Positions 16,767 to 25,531 of a DNA stretch of 64,000 nt are shown here, in pieces; the stretch's first letter is position 1; every line of letters starts with the position of its first letter. The translations under genes and the position numbers were made by a program. The notes beneath the pieces are model-generated. The model saw nothing but the letters and a program-made list of their open reading frames with translations, was not told the origin of the DNA and did no database searches. The stretch is from Pollutibacter soli (lineage in GTDB: Bacteria; Bacteroidota; Bacteroidia; Chitinophagales; Chitinophagaceae), in NCBI GenBank assembly GCA_029269725.1, contig JARJHS010000007.1:1-64000 (forward strand), given 5' to 3'.

Positions 16767-17630
16767 TTATTTCGTATACAAAGGCGTTCTCTTCAGCAAA
16801 TACTCCATCGCATTTCTATATGCATTCTGGCCATCCCAGAAAGATTTTCTTTGCTGATTGAAAACACTATTGCCTTTATCATCGTAAATACTCAGGTTAA
16901 ACCGCGTAGAATAATTCTGTTCGGTGGTTGAGGTGGAAGTTTTAGTGGTATTATAATCAGTATTGTTTTTCTTCGGATCGTTTTTGGTAGTGGTATTGTA
17001 TTGTGTGTTGGAAGTGCTGGTCTGGTTTTCCTGATCCAACGTAACCAATCCTTCTACAAGGTATTCTGCACCTACAATATCACCGAGCTCATCCATAGTA
17101 TAATTTCTGACTGTTTCCCGATTGATGCCCGCTTTGGCCAATATGGCATTTGTTGTCCGCGGATCCAGTATCGTTTTACCAGCCGTATGAGATGACATAT
17201 AATTATATACCTCGTTCTGAATTTTAAACGTGATCTCTTCAGAAGTGTTTTGTCCATCGCGGATCATAATAATGGGAAGTATAGCGACCTTATTTTTTCT
17301 TTCTGCTGCCGTTGTTGTAGTGAGTGAAGCTGCTGACGCGGGTGCTGCTGCGGTAGCAGGAGCAGGAGAAGAAGAAGCTGAACCTGGTTTAGTGATCACT
17401 TCTATTCTGCCGCTTCCAAATTTTATCTTGAAAATTTCTGATTTTTTCAGCGTGTAGGTAACTGTTTCCCCCGGGTAGGAAAATTTAATCACGTCATCGC
17501 CTACTTCCAATATTTTTACTGTCAGTTCATCGCCGTTCAGTTTTTCTATAATGTCATTCTTCGTTTCCGTCTGAGAAAATACAAACGGCACCGCACACAA
17601 AAACATCAGAGTAAAAAACATCTTTTTCAT
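16767..17630 (-). CDS. Exported CsgG-like protein
   Basis: The 287-residue protein starts with a signal peptide (MFFTLMFLCAVPFVFSQ). Residues 25-75 form a beta-rich unit (GDELTVKILEVGDDVIKFSYPGETVTYTLKKSEI). An Ala/Ser/Pro/Thr linker (near 83-110) follows. The C-terminal part resembles the CsgG/LpoB nucleotide-binding-like fold: KNKVAILPIIMIRD, AKAGINRETVRNYTMDELGDIVGAEYLVEGLV, then a Thr/Asn-rich insertion and YSTRFNLSIYDDKGNSVFN. Such proteins sit in the periplasm or at the outer membrane. The mature protein has no lipobox Cys. It is followed by a DUF4421 gene in the same orientation upstream, possibly in one envelope unit. Confidence 0.6.
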   Translation of the reverse strand: MKKMFFTLMFLCAVPFVFSQTETKNDIIEKLNGDELTVKILEVGDDVIKFSYPGETVTYTLKKSEIFKIKFGSGRIEVITKPGSASSSPAPATAAAPASAASLTTTTAAERKNKVAILPIIMIRDGQNTSEEITFKIQNEVYNYMSSHTAGKTILDPRTTNAILAKAGINRETVRNYTMDELGDIVGAEYLVEGLVTLDQENQTSTSNTQYNTTTKNDPKKNNTDYNTTKTSTSTTEQNYSTRFNLSIYDDKGNSVFNQQRKSFWDGQNAYRNAMEYLLKRTPLYTK

Positions 17631-17740
17631 ATACCTGAATTGAGAACCGAAATTTATATCATTTAAATCACTTATGTGAAATCGTTAAACCCTTTCATTA
17701 CTTTTTATTAAAACAACCAACAGTGATTAACAGGGCATCA

Positions 17741-18769
17741 CTATAATATTTTCATCAGTCGTTCCATTTTATCGACATCGTTTTTCAAAAACTTTGGTGC
17801 ATTCAACCGGTAGCCAATAAAAAACTGAAATGCAAGACGTGATTCATCAGTAACTACAACGGAACGCTGCTGCTTATAGCTTGTGACAAAACCCTGGGAA
17901 TAAAATCCCGCAAAAAAGCGCTCAGCATTGTATCCCATACCGATAAGACCATCGATCCTGAAAATGCCGTTGGTTTGATGACTAACCTGTTTTTCAGTTT
18001 CGGTTTCACTGGTGATTCTCGAGAAAAGAACACCTCCACCGGGCGTAGCGCCGATGCCAATATAAAAGGTCTTTTTAAGAACAAAGGTGTAGTAGTACCC
18101 TGCAGACAATGTCAGCTCCAGGTTGGAAGATTTTTGCCGGATGTCCGATGGACGATTCCGTGGTGTTTTATCTTTTCCCATATAGTACCTGTAATTCAAT
18201 GGAACGACAAAAGTGCCTGCACTTTTTAACTGCCTTTCAGACTGTGTAGCCAGCGCGTTGACGGAATAGTTTTCATTCGCTTTATACGCTGTTACTCCCT
18301 CAAAGTTTAATATCGAAAGATCAGGGAACTGGATAAAAGGCTGACCATCCTTCCAATTCGGAACATACTCATTGGTATTGTTCAGGTAATACCCCTTTGT
18401 TTTTTGCCAGGCAAAATGTTGCGACCAGTTAGAGAAATTGAATCCAAATCCAAATCCATTACTTTTTGACTTTCCACGGATAGTATCATTGTCGTTACCA
18501 GGTAAAAACTTGAGGGTAAAGGACAGACTGATCGTAATAAATTTATAGTTGAAGGCCAGTCGGCTAATGCTTTTCGTGTTGGGTTCCAATTCAATCTTTG
18601 AATTGGGACTATGCACTGTAAAGGCGTCCACATCGGAGCTCTGCGTGAACTTCAGCGTTACATACTTATTCATCGGCTCGATGAATTCCAGACTACGTTT
18701 TTTTTCGAGAGAATCTTTTTCCTGCCCGGTGACACACAGGTGAATGAGCGAGAAACTGAAAATTGTCAA
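17741..18769 (-). CDS. DUF4421-like outer-membrane protein
   Basis: The 342-residue protein shows the repeated amphipathic strands of a beta-barrel (RLAFNYKFITISLSFTLKF, LELTLSAGYYYTFVLKK, FIGYRLNAP) and segments typical of DUF4421 (KSNGFGFGFNFSNW, GTFVVPLNYRYYMGK). The visible start is a TTG at 18769. The frame stays open upstream, where residues KTVFLEKLLL would complete a signal peptide, but there is no ATG there, so the true start is unsure. The family is found in Bacteroidota outer membranes and has no known function. Confidence 0.65.
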   Translation of the reverse strand: MTIFSFSLIHLCVTGQEKDSLEKKRSLEFIEPMNKYVTLKFTQSSDVDAFTVHSPNSKIELEPNTKSISRLAFNYKFITISLSFTLKFLPGNDNDTIRGKSKSNGFGFGFNFSNWSQHFAWQKTKGYYLNNTNEYVPNWKDGQPFIQFPDLSILNFEGVTAYKANENYSVNALATQSERQLKSAGTFVVPLNYRYYMGKDKTPRNRPSDIRQKSSNLELTLSAGYYYTFVLKKTFYIGIGATPGGGVLFSRITSETETEKQVSHQTNGIFRIDGLIGMGYNAERFFAGFYSQGFVTSYKQQRSVVVTDESRLAFQFFIGYRLNAPKFLKNDVDKMERLMKIL

Positions 18770-18811
18770 CAGCAGTTTTTCCAGAAATACAGTTTTTTGT
18801 AAATATATAGG

Positions 18812-18898
18812 CTTTAACGTAAAACGTTTAACGTAGAACGTAAAACGTAAGACGGCGGCACGCTACGAATACAACGAACAACGAAGAACGAACAACGA
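18812..18898. repeat. Two different heptamer arrays in tandem
   Basis: An AACGT-type array (18812-18850) is followed, after a GC-rich spacer, by four units of ANAACGA (18871-18898). Both have a 7-nt period and share the AACG core. The 18770-18960 gap has no gene. Confidence 0.75.
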
Positions 18899-18960
18899 TC
18901 AAAAAAAGAATAGGAAAATACCTGCCGATTGCTTAAATTAAGAAAGCTAAATCCCCTTTT

Positions 18961-19899
18961 ATGCAACACCTTTTTATCACCGGGGCAACCGGTGTGCTTG
19001 GCCGGGCTACAGCCCTCCATTTTCTCCGGAAGGGTTGTAAAGTAACAGGACTGGTACGCAATCCTGATAAAGCAGTCGATCTTATCAGTGAAGGCATGAA
19101 ACCTTTTGTTGGGGATTTATCGACGCTGGTCCCCGACAGATTGATGTTCGACGATATTGAAGTGGTAATGATTGCATCTCATTCCTTAATCGGAAGGGGG
19201 AAAAATGCATCTGTGATTATTGATGATAAAGCCGTGCGAATGCTCGTTGATGTCGCAAAGCAGGCTGGTGTAAAACAATTTATTTATACCTCGATTCATG
19301 GTGTTTCACATGATCATCCGGTGGATTTTTTCAGAACAAAATTTCATATTGAAGAGTATCTCAGGATAAGCGGAATAAATTATACCATTCTTCGCCTTTC
19401 TGCATTTATGGAATGGCATGCCTACAATCTGCTGGGTAAACAGATTCTTGAAAAAGGAAAAGCGATCATCCTGGGTAATGGTGAAAACAAAAATAATTTT
19501 ATTGCTGTCCGCGATGTTGTAACCGCATTGAACCAGATTACCGGCAATGCGTGGTATTTCAATAAAACTATTTCTATTTCAGGTCCGGAAAATCTATCTA
19601 AGAATGAAGTGGCGGAAGAGTTCGGTCGTTCGATAGGGATAGTACCGAGGGTGTCGCATGTTCCTGAAACTGCATTAAAAATTCTTTCTGCTGTTTTTAA
19701 ACCATTTCATCCAGGTATATCGCGTGTGATGAAACTGAGTCTCCAAAACGAACATTCCAATCAAAGTCGTGATGAAAACGAAACCATCACGCAGTTCGGA
19801 ATGCCACCTACCTATCTAAAAACATTTGTTCAATCTCTTCTCGATGAGCGGGACCCGGAGTATAGGAAAAAGCAGATGCCGATGAAGGTTTTTTCGTAG
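18961..19899 (+). CDS. NmrA-like/atypical SDR NAD(P)-binding protein
   Basis: The 312-residue protein opens with a Rossmann nucleotide-binding loop, LFITGATGVLGRATALHFL (GxxGxxG type), followed by GLVRNPDK, where the Arg suggests NADP preference. The downstream pattern (VGDLSTL, FIYTSIHGVSHDHPVDFFRTKFHIEEYLRISGINYTILRLSAFME, NFIAVRDVV) is that of atypical short-chain dehydrogenases of the NmrA/complex-I NDUFA9 type. They often lack the classical YxxxK catalytic pair and may act as redox sensors or quinone reductases. The substrate is unknown. It seems to be a single-gene unit. Confidence 0.8.
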   Translation: MQHLFITGATGVLGRATALHFLRKGCKVTGLVRNPDKAVDLISEGMKPFVGDLSTLVPDRLMFDDIEVVMIASHSLIGRGKNASVIIDDKAVRMLVDVAKQAGVKQFIYTSIHGVSHDHPVDFFRTKFHIEEYLRISGINYTILRLSAFMEWHAYNLLGKQILEKGKAIILGNGENKNNFIAVRDVVTALNQITGNAWYFNKTISISGPENLSKNEVAEEFGRSIGIVPRVSHVPETALKILSAVFKPFHPGISRVMKLSLQNEHSNQSRDENETITQFGMPPTYLKTFVQSLLDERDPEYRKKQMPMKVFS

Positions 19900-19945
19900 T
19901 ACGCTATTGAAATGTTCCATAACGCTAGATGTCACAGAAAAGGTT

Positions 19946-20013
19946 CCCGCAGATTTGCGCTGATTGAATACCCGCAAATTTGCGCAGAAAATTGGAACTG
20001 CGGAAATCTGGCG
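19946..20013. repeat. GCAAATTTGC-type repeats in the 19900-20212 gap
   Basis: CCCGCAGATTTGCGC (19946-19960) is repeated as CCCGCAAATTTGCGC (19971-19985). A diverged inverted copy (CTGCGGAAATCTGGCG) follows at 19998-20013. Each unit is itself nearly palindromic. No gene is supported in this 313-bp gap. Confidence 0.6.
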
Positions 20014-20212
20014 AAAGACCAGTAAAGGAAATCCCCAAATCAAATTACAACAACACGTTTCATCTTCTACGAAAGAATAAAGACAGAATAATCCGGGTTT
20101 TTGCTTTCTATTTGTCCAGCTTTAAAGAACAAAAGACCTCAAGCAACAAGTTTTCAATTAATTTGTCTCTATTACATATATGCCGGTCGTGAACTGGCAT
20201 CAATCGTCATAT

Positions 20213-22627
20213 ATGTTCCGGAACTACATCAAAATCGCCTGGCGAAATATTATCCGCCAGAAAGGCTATGCATCCATCAACATCATCGGATTGGCCATCG
20301 GCGTTGCTGCCTGTTTATTGATCCTTCAATATGTATCATTTGAACTCAGCTATGAAAGTTTCCATGAAAACAAGGATCGTATTTATCGTGTACAACAGGA
20401 CAGATACGACAACGGAAAGATAAGCACACAATGGGCCGCAGGCGCTTATGCTGTCGGAAACTCATTTAAAGAAGCCATTCCGGAGATTGAAGATTACGTA
20501 AAGCTGATTGCCAATGACAAAGTGATTACAGAAGTCGATAATCAGCCTTTAAAAATTGATAAGGTATTTTTTGCGACCAACAGTTTTTTTAAAGTCTTTA
20601 CTTATCCCTTGCTGAAGGGCGACAAATCCGCAGCATTGAAGGAACCCAATACTGCTGCCATTTCTGAAACAACAGCCAGACGCATTTATGGAACAACAGA
20701 TGTGGTGGGGAAAAAACTGGAGCTGAACCGGAACAGCAACTATACAATTACCGCGGTGTACAAGGACGCGCCGGCAAACACACAACTGAAGCCGGATATT
20801 CTGCTTTCCTATCCAACATTTCAAAAGTTTTTCAAAGATAATTTTCCGGAAACTGCCTGGCTGGCGGACGGCTGTTTAACCTACCTGCTTTTGCGAAAGG
20901 GAGCTGATCCTAAAAAGGTAGAAGCAAAATTCAAACCGGTAGTGGATAAGTATACCGCTGCCGACATGAAAAAATACAATGCCGCGGTAATTTATCTTCT
21001 GCAGCCGTTAAAGGATATCCATCTCTATTCTCATCTGATGTTTGAACCCGGGGAGAATGGTGATGGTAATACTGTGTACCTGCTGCTGGGCATTGCATTT
21101 TTTATCGTCATTATTGCCTGGGTGAATTATGTGAATCTCGCAACAGCCAGGGCGATTAACCGTGCCCGTGAGGTGGGCATCAGGAAGGCCATCGGTTCGC
21201 AACGCAGACAATTGGTTATACAATTTCTTTCAGAAGCCGGGGTGCTTAATCTTATTGCACTAGTTGTTGCATTCGGACTTGTATTGCTGGCAATTCCGGG
21301 ATTCAACAAACTCTCCGGCCAGGATATGTCCTTCTCTTTATTGAAAGATCAACAGTTCTGGATCGGATTGATCTCCTTATTTCTGTTTGGTGTTTTCTTT
21401 TCAGGTTTATATCCCGCATTGGTATTGTCCGGGTTCAGACCGATAGAAGTATTGAAAGGAAAACTGGCATCCACCAGCCAGGGCGCGATCTTAAGAAAAT
21501 CGCTCGTTGTATTTCAGTTTGCTGCATCATTGTTTTTGCTGATCGGCACAGTGATCGTTTACCAGCAGATACAGTTTATGCGAAAACAGCATCTTGGTCA
21601 GAATATCGATCAGACGCTGGTGATCCGGCCAGGAACTGTGGGCATTGATTCAACTTTTGTACAACGCACGGATGCTTTCAGAAACGACCTGCTGAAAGCC
21701 CCATTCATTTCCAGCGTTACGAAATCAACAACTGTTCCCGGCCAGCCGGTGAGCTGGAATGCAGGCGCCATCAAGCTCGTCGGCGCTGATGAAACAACGC
21801 AGAAACAGTATCGTGTAATTGGTGTTGACTACGATTATCTCACTTCATATAAAATCAAACTCATCGCCGGAAGAGGATTCGACAGATCATTTGGTTCGGA
21901 TGAGAAATCGGTAGTATACAATATGAAAGGTTTTGAACAACTAGGTCTTGCAAAACCGGAAGATGCAATCGGAAAGAAAATTGATTTCTGGGGTAATCAA
22001 TATACCATCATCGGGATCACGGAGAATTTTCATCAGCAATCGCTGAGAGAAACATACGAGCCTTTGATATTCCGGCTCACCGAGGGATATAATGGTTTCA
22101 TGTCCATAAAGACTTCGGGCCAGCATGCTGCCGAGACAATTGAACTTGCGAGAGAAAACTGGAAAACTCATTTTCCCGGAAATACGTTCGAATATTTTTT
22201 CCTTGATGATCATTTCGGAGAGCAGTACAACGCCGATCGTCGCTTCGGAAATGTATTTACCATATTTACAACGCTGGCTATTCTTGTAGCTTGTCTTGGT
22301 TTGTTTGGCCTCGCATCATTCACCACTTTACAAAGAACAAAAGAGATTGGTATCCGTAAAGTGCTGGGAGCTTCTGTAGCAACAATATTACGTTTACTCT
22401 ATCGCGAATTTGCATTTTTATTGATGATTGCTTTCATCGTCGCAGCACCAATCGCTTGGTTTGCGGGCTCCAGTTGGTTGCAGGGGTATGCGTTCCGCAC
22501 GAACATGCATTGGACTTATTTTTTACTGCCGCTGTTATCAATTATTGCGATCGCATTTCTGACTGTCAGCTTTCAGTCGATAAAAGCGGCATTGGCGAAT
22601 CCGGTGAAAAGTTTGAGGACGGAATGA
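20213..22627 (+). CDS. ABC transporter permease, FtsX/MacB type
   Basis: This 804-residue inner-membrane protein has two copies of the MacB periplasmic core plus FtsX-like permease layout. It starts with MFRNYIKIAWRNIIRQKGY, a membrane segment (INIIGLAIGVAACLLIL) and a periplasmic domain to about 275. Three membrane segments follow with the ARAINRAREVGIRKAIGSQRRQL motif. A second core and three final segments contain the matching TKEIGIRKVLGAS motif. The ATG at 20213 was chosen because related proteins start with MFRNY. Such proteins work with a separate ATPase in mechanotransmission, lipoprotein or peptide export; no ATPase gene is adjacent. Function beyond that is inferred. Confidence 0.85.
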   Translation: MFRNYIKIAWRNIIRQKGYASINIIGLAIGVAACLLILQYVSFELSYESFHENKDRIYRVQQDRYDNGKISTQWAAGAYAVGNSFKEAIPEIEDYVKLIANDKVITEVDNQPLKIDKVFFATNSFFKVFTYPLLKGDKSAALKEPNTAAISETTARRIYGTTDVVGKKLELNRNSNYTITAVYKDAPANTQLKPDILLSYPTFQKFFKDNFPETAWLADGCLTYLLLRKGADPKKVEAKFKPVVDKYTAADMKKYNAAVIYLLQPLKDIHLYSHLMFEPGENGDGNTVYLLLGIAFFIVIIAWVNYVNLATARAINRAREVGIRKAIGSQRRQLVIQFLSEAGVLNLIALVVAFGLVLLAIPGFNKLSGQDMSFSLLKDQQFWIGLISLFLFGVFFSGLYPALVLSGFRPIEVLKGKLASTSQGAILRKSLVVFQFAASLFLLIGTVIVYQQIQFMRKQHLGQNIDQTLVIRPGTVGIDSTFVQRTDAFRNDLLKAPFISSVTKSTTVPGQPVSWNAGAIKLVGADETTQKQYRVIGVDYDYLTSYKIKLIAGRGFDRSFGSDEKSVVYNMKGFEQLGLAKPEDAIGKKIDFWGNQYTIIGITENFHQQSLRETYEPLIFRLTEGYNGFMSIKTSGQHAAETIELARENWKTHFPGNTFEYFFLDDHFGEQYNADRRFGNVFTIFTTLAILVACLGLFGLASFTTLQRTKEIGIRKVLGASVATILRLLYREFAFLLMIAFIVAAPIAWFAGSSWLQGYAFRTNMHWTYFLLPLLSIIAIAFLTVSFQSIKAALANPVKSLRTE

Positions 22628-22679
22628 GAACAGGGAGGTAATGAGTAATACAGAAATTGGTGTTGGTACGTAGCATGAT

Positions 22680-22850
22680 ATGATTGTGTATTCGCCTGAT
22701 GGGAAATATTTTTTCACGGCCAGTGAAGGTGAGCCCGAAACCGATAACTACAATGATCCTGTAGGTAGCGTGAGCATTATCGCTGTACATAAAAACTACG
22801 CTGTGGTAACAACAGATTTCAGCGGTTTCGCCGGAACAGCCGGCGGTTGA
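22680..22850 (+). pseudogene. Remnant of a choice-of-anchor I type protein
   Basis: Only 56 codons are open, but they contain VYSPDGKYFFTASEGEPETD and the DPVGSVSII stretch. These are characteristic of the beta-propeller of choice-of-anchor I/alkaline-phosphatase-like secreted proteins, which normally exceed 450 residues. A TAG stop lies two codons upstream and a TGA ends the match. Nothing before or after it in 22628-23066 continues the family. It therefore looks like a leftover internal fragment after large deletions, not a functional small gene. Confidence 0.6.
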
Positions 22851-22940
22851 GAAGCAAAGAGATAGATTAATGGCTTGGTGAAATTCATTTTTTAGAATGT
22901 CTCCAGGTCGTGGTAAGAATTATAATAAGTAATATGCTAA

Positions 22941-22966
22941 AATAGCCGGAGGAAATTCCGGCTATT
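22941..22966. terminator. Hairpin/terminator AATAGCCGGA/TCCGGCTATT
   Basis: A perfect 10-bp stem with a GGAAAT loop is followed by TTCTATTT. It could end rightward transcription from the permease gene. Confidence 0.55.
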
Positions 22967-23066
22967 TTCTATTTAAAATGATAGACTTTCAAAATTTTAG
23001 AAGTTGGCATGGTGGCTTCTGGGATGTCTCTCCTGCCTGCTCACTCCTGCCTGGCTTCTTACTTCC

Positions 23067-23219
23067 CTAACTTCCTCTGTTCGTTCCGCCAGTCAGCTTC
23101 GTATTGCGGGTAGCAGGTTTGGTATTTGATTTTCCCTTCAGTGGTGGTCCGCCCGGTTTGCCTGCAGCTTTGCCGCCTTTCTTTTTATCGTTCTGTTTGC
23201 TTTTGTCGAATAGTCCCAT
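23067..23219 (-). CDS. Small basic protein, 50 residues
   Basis: This short frame starts MGLFDKSKQNDKKKGGK and ends TKLTGGTNRGS. It is rich in Lys, Gly and Pro, with no hydrophobic segment, so it should be cytosolic and largely disordered. The start MGLF and the C-terminal Arg/Thr-Gly-Gly pattern look like a protein under selection rather than chance, and it fills a gap with no other gene. I recall similarly built short hypothetical proteins in this phylum but cannot confirm a family. A ribosome- or nucleic-acid-associated role would fit its charge, as speculation. Confidence 0.5.
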   Translation of the reverse strand: MGLFDKSKQNDKKKGGKAAGKPGGPPLKGKSNTKPATRNTKLTGGTNRGS

Positions 23220-23322
23220 AAGAAAATGATTTGTAAGGCAATTTAAGAAATTATGGATTGGTGAAAAAACCGGCTACTTGGCCCATAGTTAAAATTAACC
23301 TTTACAGTCAAAAACTAGCAGA

Positions 23323-23377
23323 ATTTCGGATTGAACCGAAAAAATAATATTAAATTTACGGATTGAACCGAAAAAAT
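23323..23377 (+). promoter_or_regulatory. Direct repeats CGGATTGAACCGAAAAAAT overlapping a gene start
   Basis: CGGATTGAACCGAAAAAAT occurs at 23327-23345 and again at 23359-23377, a 32-bp period. Each copy is a small palindrome (CGG-ATTGAA-CCG). The second contains the TTG start of the DUF4143 ATPase, and an A/T-rich TAAATTTA resembling a -7 box lies between the copies. The layout suggests autoregulation at the start site, which is inference. Confidence 0.5.
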
Positions 23378-24499
23378 GGTAAAACGGCAGATTTCCGGTT
23401 AATTCAGGCGCGCCTTGGAGATAATAAAATAATCATCCTTTCAGGCCCAAGACAAGCGGGTAAAACTACCATACTTGAAGAGATGACTGAATTGTTTACA
23501 CAGCCTGTCGCCTGGTGGAACGGTGATGAAACAGACATCCGTGCTATGCTGGAAAAACCAACATCTACACGGCTTAAATCCTTGATCGGAAAGAACCGGA
23601 CGATCATTATTGACGAGGCACAAAGAATTGAAAACATCGGAATCTGCCTCAAATTAATTTATGATAAGGTAAAAGATGTAAAGCTGATCGCCACGGGCTC
23701 CTCATCATTTGAATTGGCAAATAAAATTAATGAGCCATTGACCGGCCGTAAATGGGAGTTTCATCTTTATCCGTTTTCTTTCGGTGAAATGGTAAATAAC
23801 AGTTCCCTGCTGGAAGAAAAACGTTTGCTGAAACATCGTCTCATCTATGGCTATTATCCGGATATTGTAAATGCTGCTGGTGATGAAGAAGCCCGGATTA
23901 AACAACTGGCGAATAGTTATCTGTATAAAGACATTTTAACCTGGGAGCGCATTCAAAAACCGGACAAACTAGAAAAGCTCGTGCAGGCACTTTCTTTTCA
24001 GGTAGCTCAGCTGATCAGTTATCATGAGTTGGGACAGGTTTGTGGTTTGAATTCGGAAACAGTGGAGAAGTACATCAACCTCCTGGAGAAGGCTTTTATT
24101 GTTTATCGTTTGTACTCGTTTAGTCGCAATCCGCGTAATGAACTCAAAAAAAGCATGAAAATTTTCTTCTATGATAACGGTTTGCGAAATGCGGTAATTA
24201 ATCAGTTCGCTCATGCAGAATTACGTTCAGATATCGGACAATTATGGGAGAATTGGTTTGTGACCGAAAGGTTGAAGAAAATCAGTAACGATGGAAAAAC
24301 GATGAGCAGGTATTTCTGGCGTACAGTAAATCAACAGGAGGTTGATTATATTGAAACTTCCGGTAAAAAAATTTCTGCCTTTGAATGCAAGTGGAATCCG
24401 AATGCGAAAGGACAAGTCAGCAGAGCTTTCGTGAATGCATATCCGGATGCCCAAGCGCATGTGGTTACACCGGAGAACGTGGAAGAGTATTTGCTTTAA
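23363..24499 (+). CDS. AAA+ ATPase with C-terminal DUF4143
   Basis: The 378-residue protein has Walker A GPRQAGKTT (near 30-38), Walker B TIIIDEAQRI (near 85) and a sensor-like ATGSSSF. These are followed by the DUF4143 domain with its winged-helix part (LISYHELGQVCGLNSETVEKYINLLEKAFIVYRLYSF) and a PD-(D/E)XK-like end (QQEVDYIETSGKKISAFECKW). The family is widespread and patchy, often multi-copy in Bacteroidota; a DNA-related or antitoxin/defence role has been suggested but not settled. Translation appears to start at TTG (23363); an ATG at 23374 is out of frame. The neighbouring gene-remnant and restriction locus mark this as an accessory region. Confidence 0.85.
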   Translation: MNRKNGKTADFRLIQARLGDNKIIILSGPRQAGKTTILEEMTELFTQPVAWWNGDETDIRAMLEKPTSTRLKSLIGKNRTIIIDEAQRIENIGICLKLIYDKVKDVKLIATGSSSFELANKINEPLTGRKWEFHLYPFSFGEMVNNSSLLEEKRLLKHRLIYGYYPDIVNAAGDEEARIKQLANSYLYKDILTWERIQKPDKLEKLVQALSFQVAQLISYHELGQVCGLNSETVEKYINLLEKAFIVYRLYSFSRNPRNELKKSMKIFFYDNGLRNAVINQFAHAELRSDIGQLWENWFVTERLKKISNDGKTMSRYFWRTVNQQEVDYIETSGKKISAFECKWNPNAKGQVSRAFVNAYPDAQAHVVTPENVEEYLL

Positions 24500-24621
24500 A
24501 ACTTTATCCGTAATTTTTGCTTATCTACAACGGGATATAGGAAAGCTAACTTATAACCTACCACCTAAAACCTGTCTTTGCCGGTAGGCAGGCCTTTCAC
24601 TTTCAACGATCATTTACTCGT

Positions 24622-25359
24622 TCAATCCCCTCCGCAACCCGAACTGCATGAACTGCAACTACCGCTGTCACCTCCTCCATCTGTAGCATCTGCGTCGCTT
24701 CCACCCCAGGAAGAACCGGCTCCACCGCCGCCAAAGTCGCCTCCATTAAATTCCGGATATTCAACCGCAGGCACGGAAATCAGTTCTGAATTAAATAGAC
24801 CGATCAGAGGAGTACTGTCATGCAGTGCAGGATTAACATCCACCTCTTTTTTGAGATTCACGGAACGTACCAGCTGACGATCCACCAGGCGTATATCAAA
24901 CTTGGGTTTCCCCCAGATGATTTCGGGTGGATCAATTCCAAACTCCGCTTTATACAAATGCAGTGTTTCCTGGTACTGTGCATGAAATGTATCGGTCTGG
25001 TCAGCAAGCGGTACCAATTCCGGGTGGTGATCAAACGGGTGTTGAATGATATCGGTGCAGAATTCACGGTAAGACTTCGTAAAGAGCAGGTGCTCATGCC
25101 ATACGATATCAATGATTTCCGAAGGTGTCACCTGGAAGTCGCTCACTATTCCCAGGAAAATGAATTTTTTGTACTCCCTGATAGCAAGTACCGAAAACTT
25201 TTGTTTCCAGCCGTGTTTTCGTGAGAGCTTTGTGGCGAAGGCTAAGTTCGGACCATTAACGCCACTGAATTGAATTTGTAATTGCTGCCAGAGATTCGGA
25301 GAAACGAGGTGAGAGAAATTGTAAGACTTTAAGTTGAGCCAGAGTTGTTTTTTGGTCAT
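24622..25359 (-). CDS. Glycine-rich domain protein with Gly/Ser/Cys tail
   Basis: This 245-residue protein contains the pattern SEIIDIVWHEHLLFTKSYREFCTDIIQHPFDHHPE, which matches the glycine-rich-domain (GRDP-like) family, where His and Trp residues around WHxHLL are conserved. The end is a low-complexity tail (GGDFGGGGAGSSWGG, then SCSSCSSGCGG) holding four Cys. The ATG at 25359 was chosen over a further upstream start, because MTKKQLWLNLKSYNF is the natural N-terminus. No signal peptide is visible. Function is unknown; the Cys-rich tail could bind metal or lipid-like groups. Confidence 0.65.
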   Translation of the reverse strand: MTKKQLWLNLKSYNFSHLVSPNLWQQLQIQFSGVNGPNLAFATKLSRKHGWKQKFSVLAIREYKKFIFLGIVSDFQVTPSEIIDIVWHEHLLFTKSYREFCTDIIQHPFDHHPELVPLADQTDTFHAQYQETLHLYKAEFGIDPPEIIWGKPKFDIRLVDRQLVRSVNLKKEVDVNPALHDSTPLIGLFNSELISVPAVEYPEFNGGDFGGGGAGSSWGGSDADATDGGGDSGSCSSCSSGCGGD

Positions 25360-25442
25360 AGAGACACTTTTGCAAAAATAAATAGGACTTACCTGTGTGT
25401 CAAGATTGCAAGATTTCCTTTTTATTAAATTCTTAAATGCGA

Positions 25443-25484
25443 TAGCCAATTATTTTAGTAACTATTTGCTAATTAATTTGGCTA
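25443..25484. promoter_or_regulatory. TAGCCAA/TTGGCTA inverted repeat before the methyltransferase
   Basis: A perfect 7-bp inverted repeat (25443-25449 and 25478-25484) surrounds an A/T-rich core 48 bp upstream of the methyltransferase start. It could be an operator for the restriction-modification locus; no controller gene is visible, so this is weak. Confidence 0.25.
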
Positions 25485-25531
25485 ATTGTTTTTCCCTGGT
25501 ATATTTGGCTTCCACCTAAAGGAATTGAATC

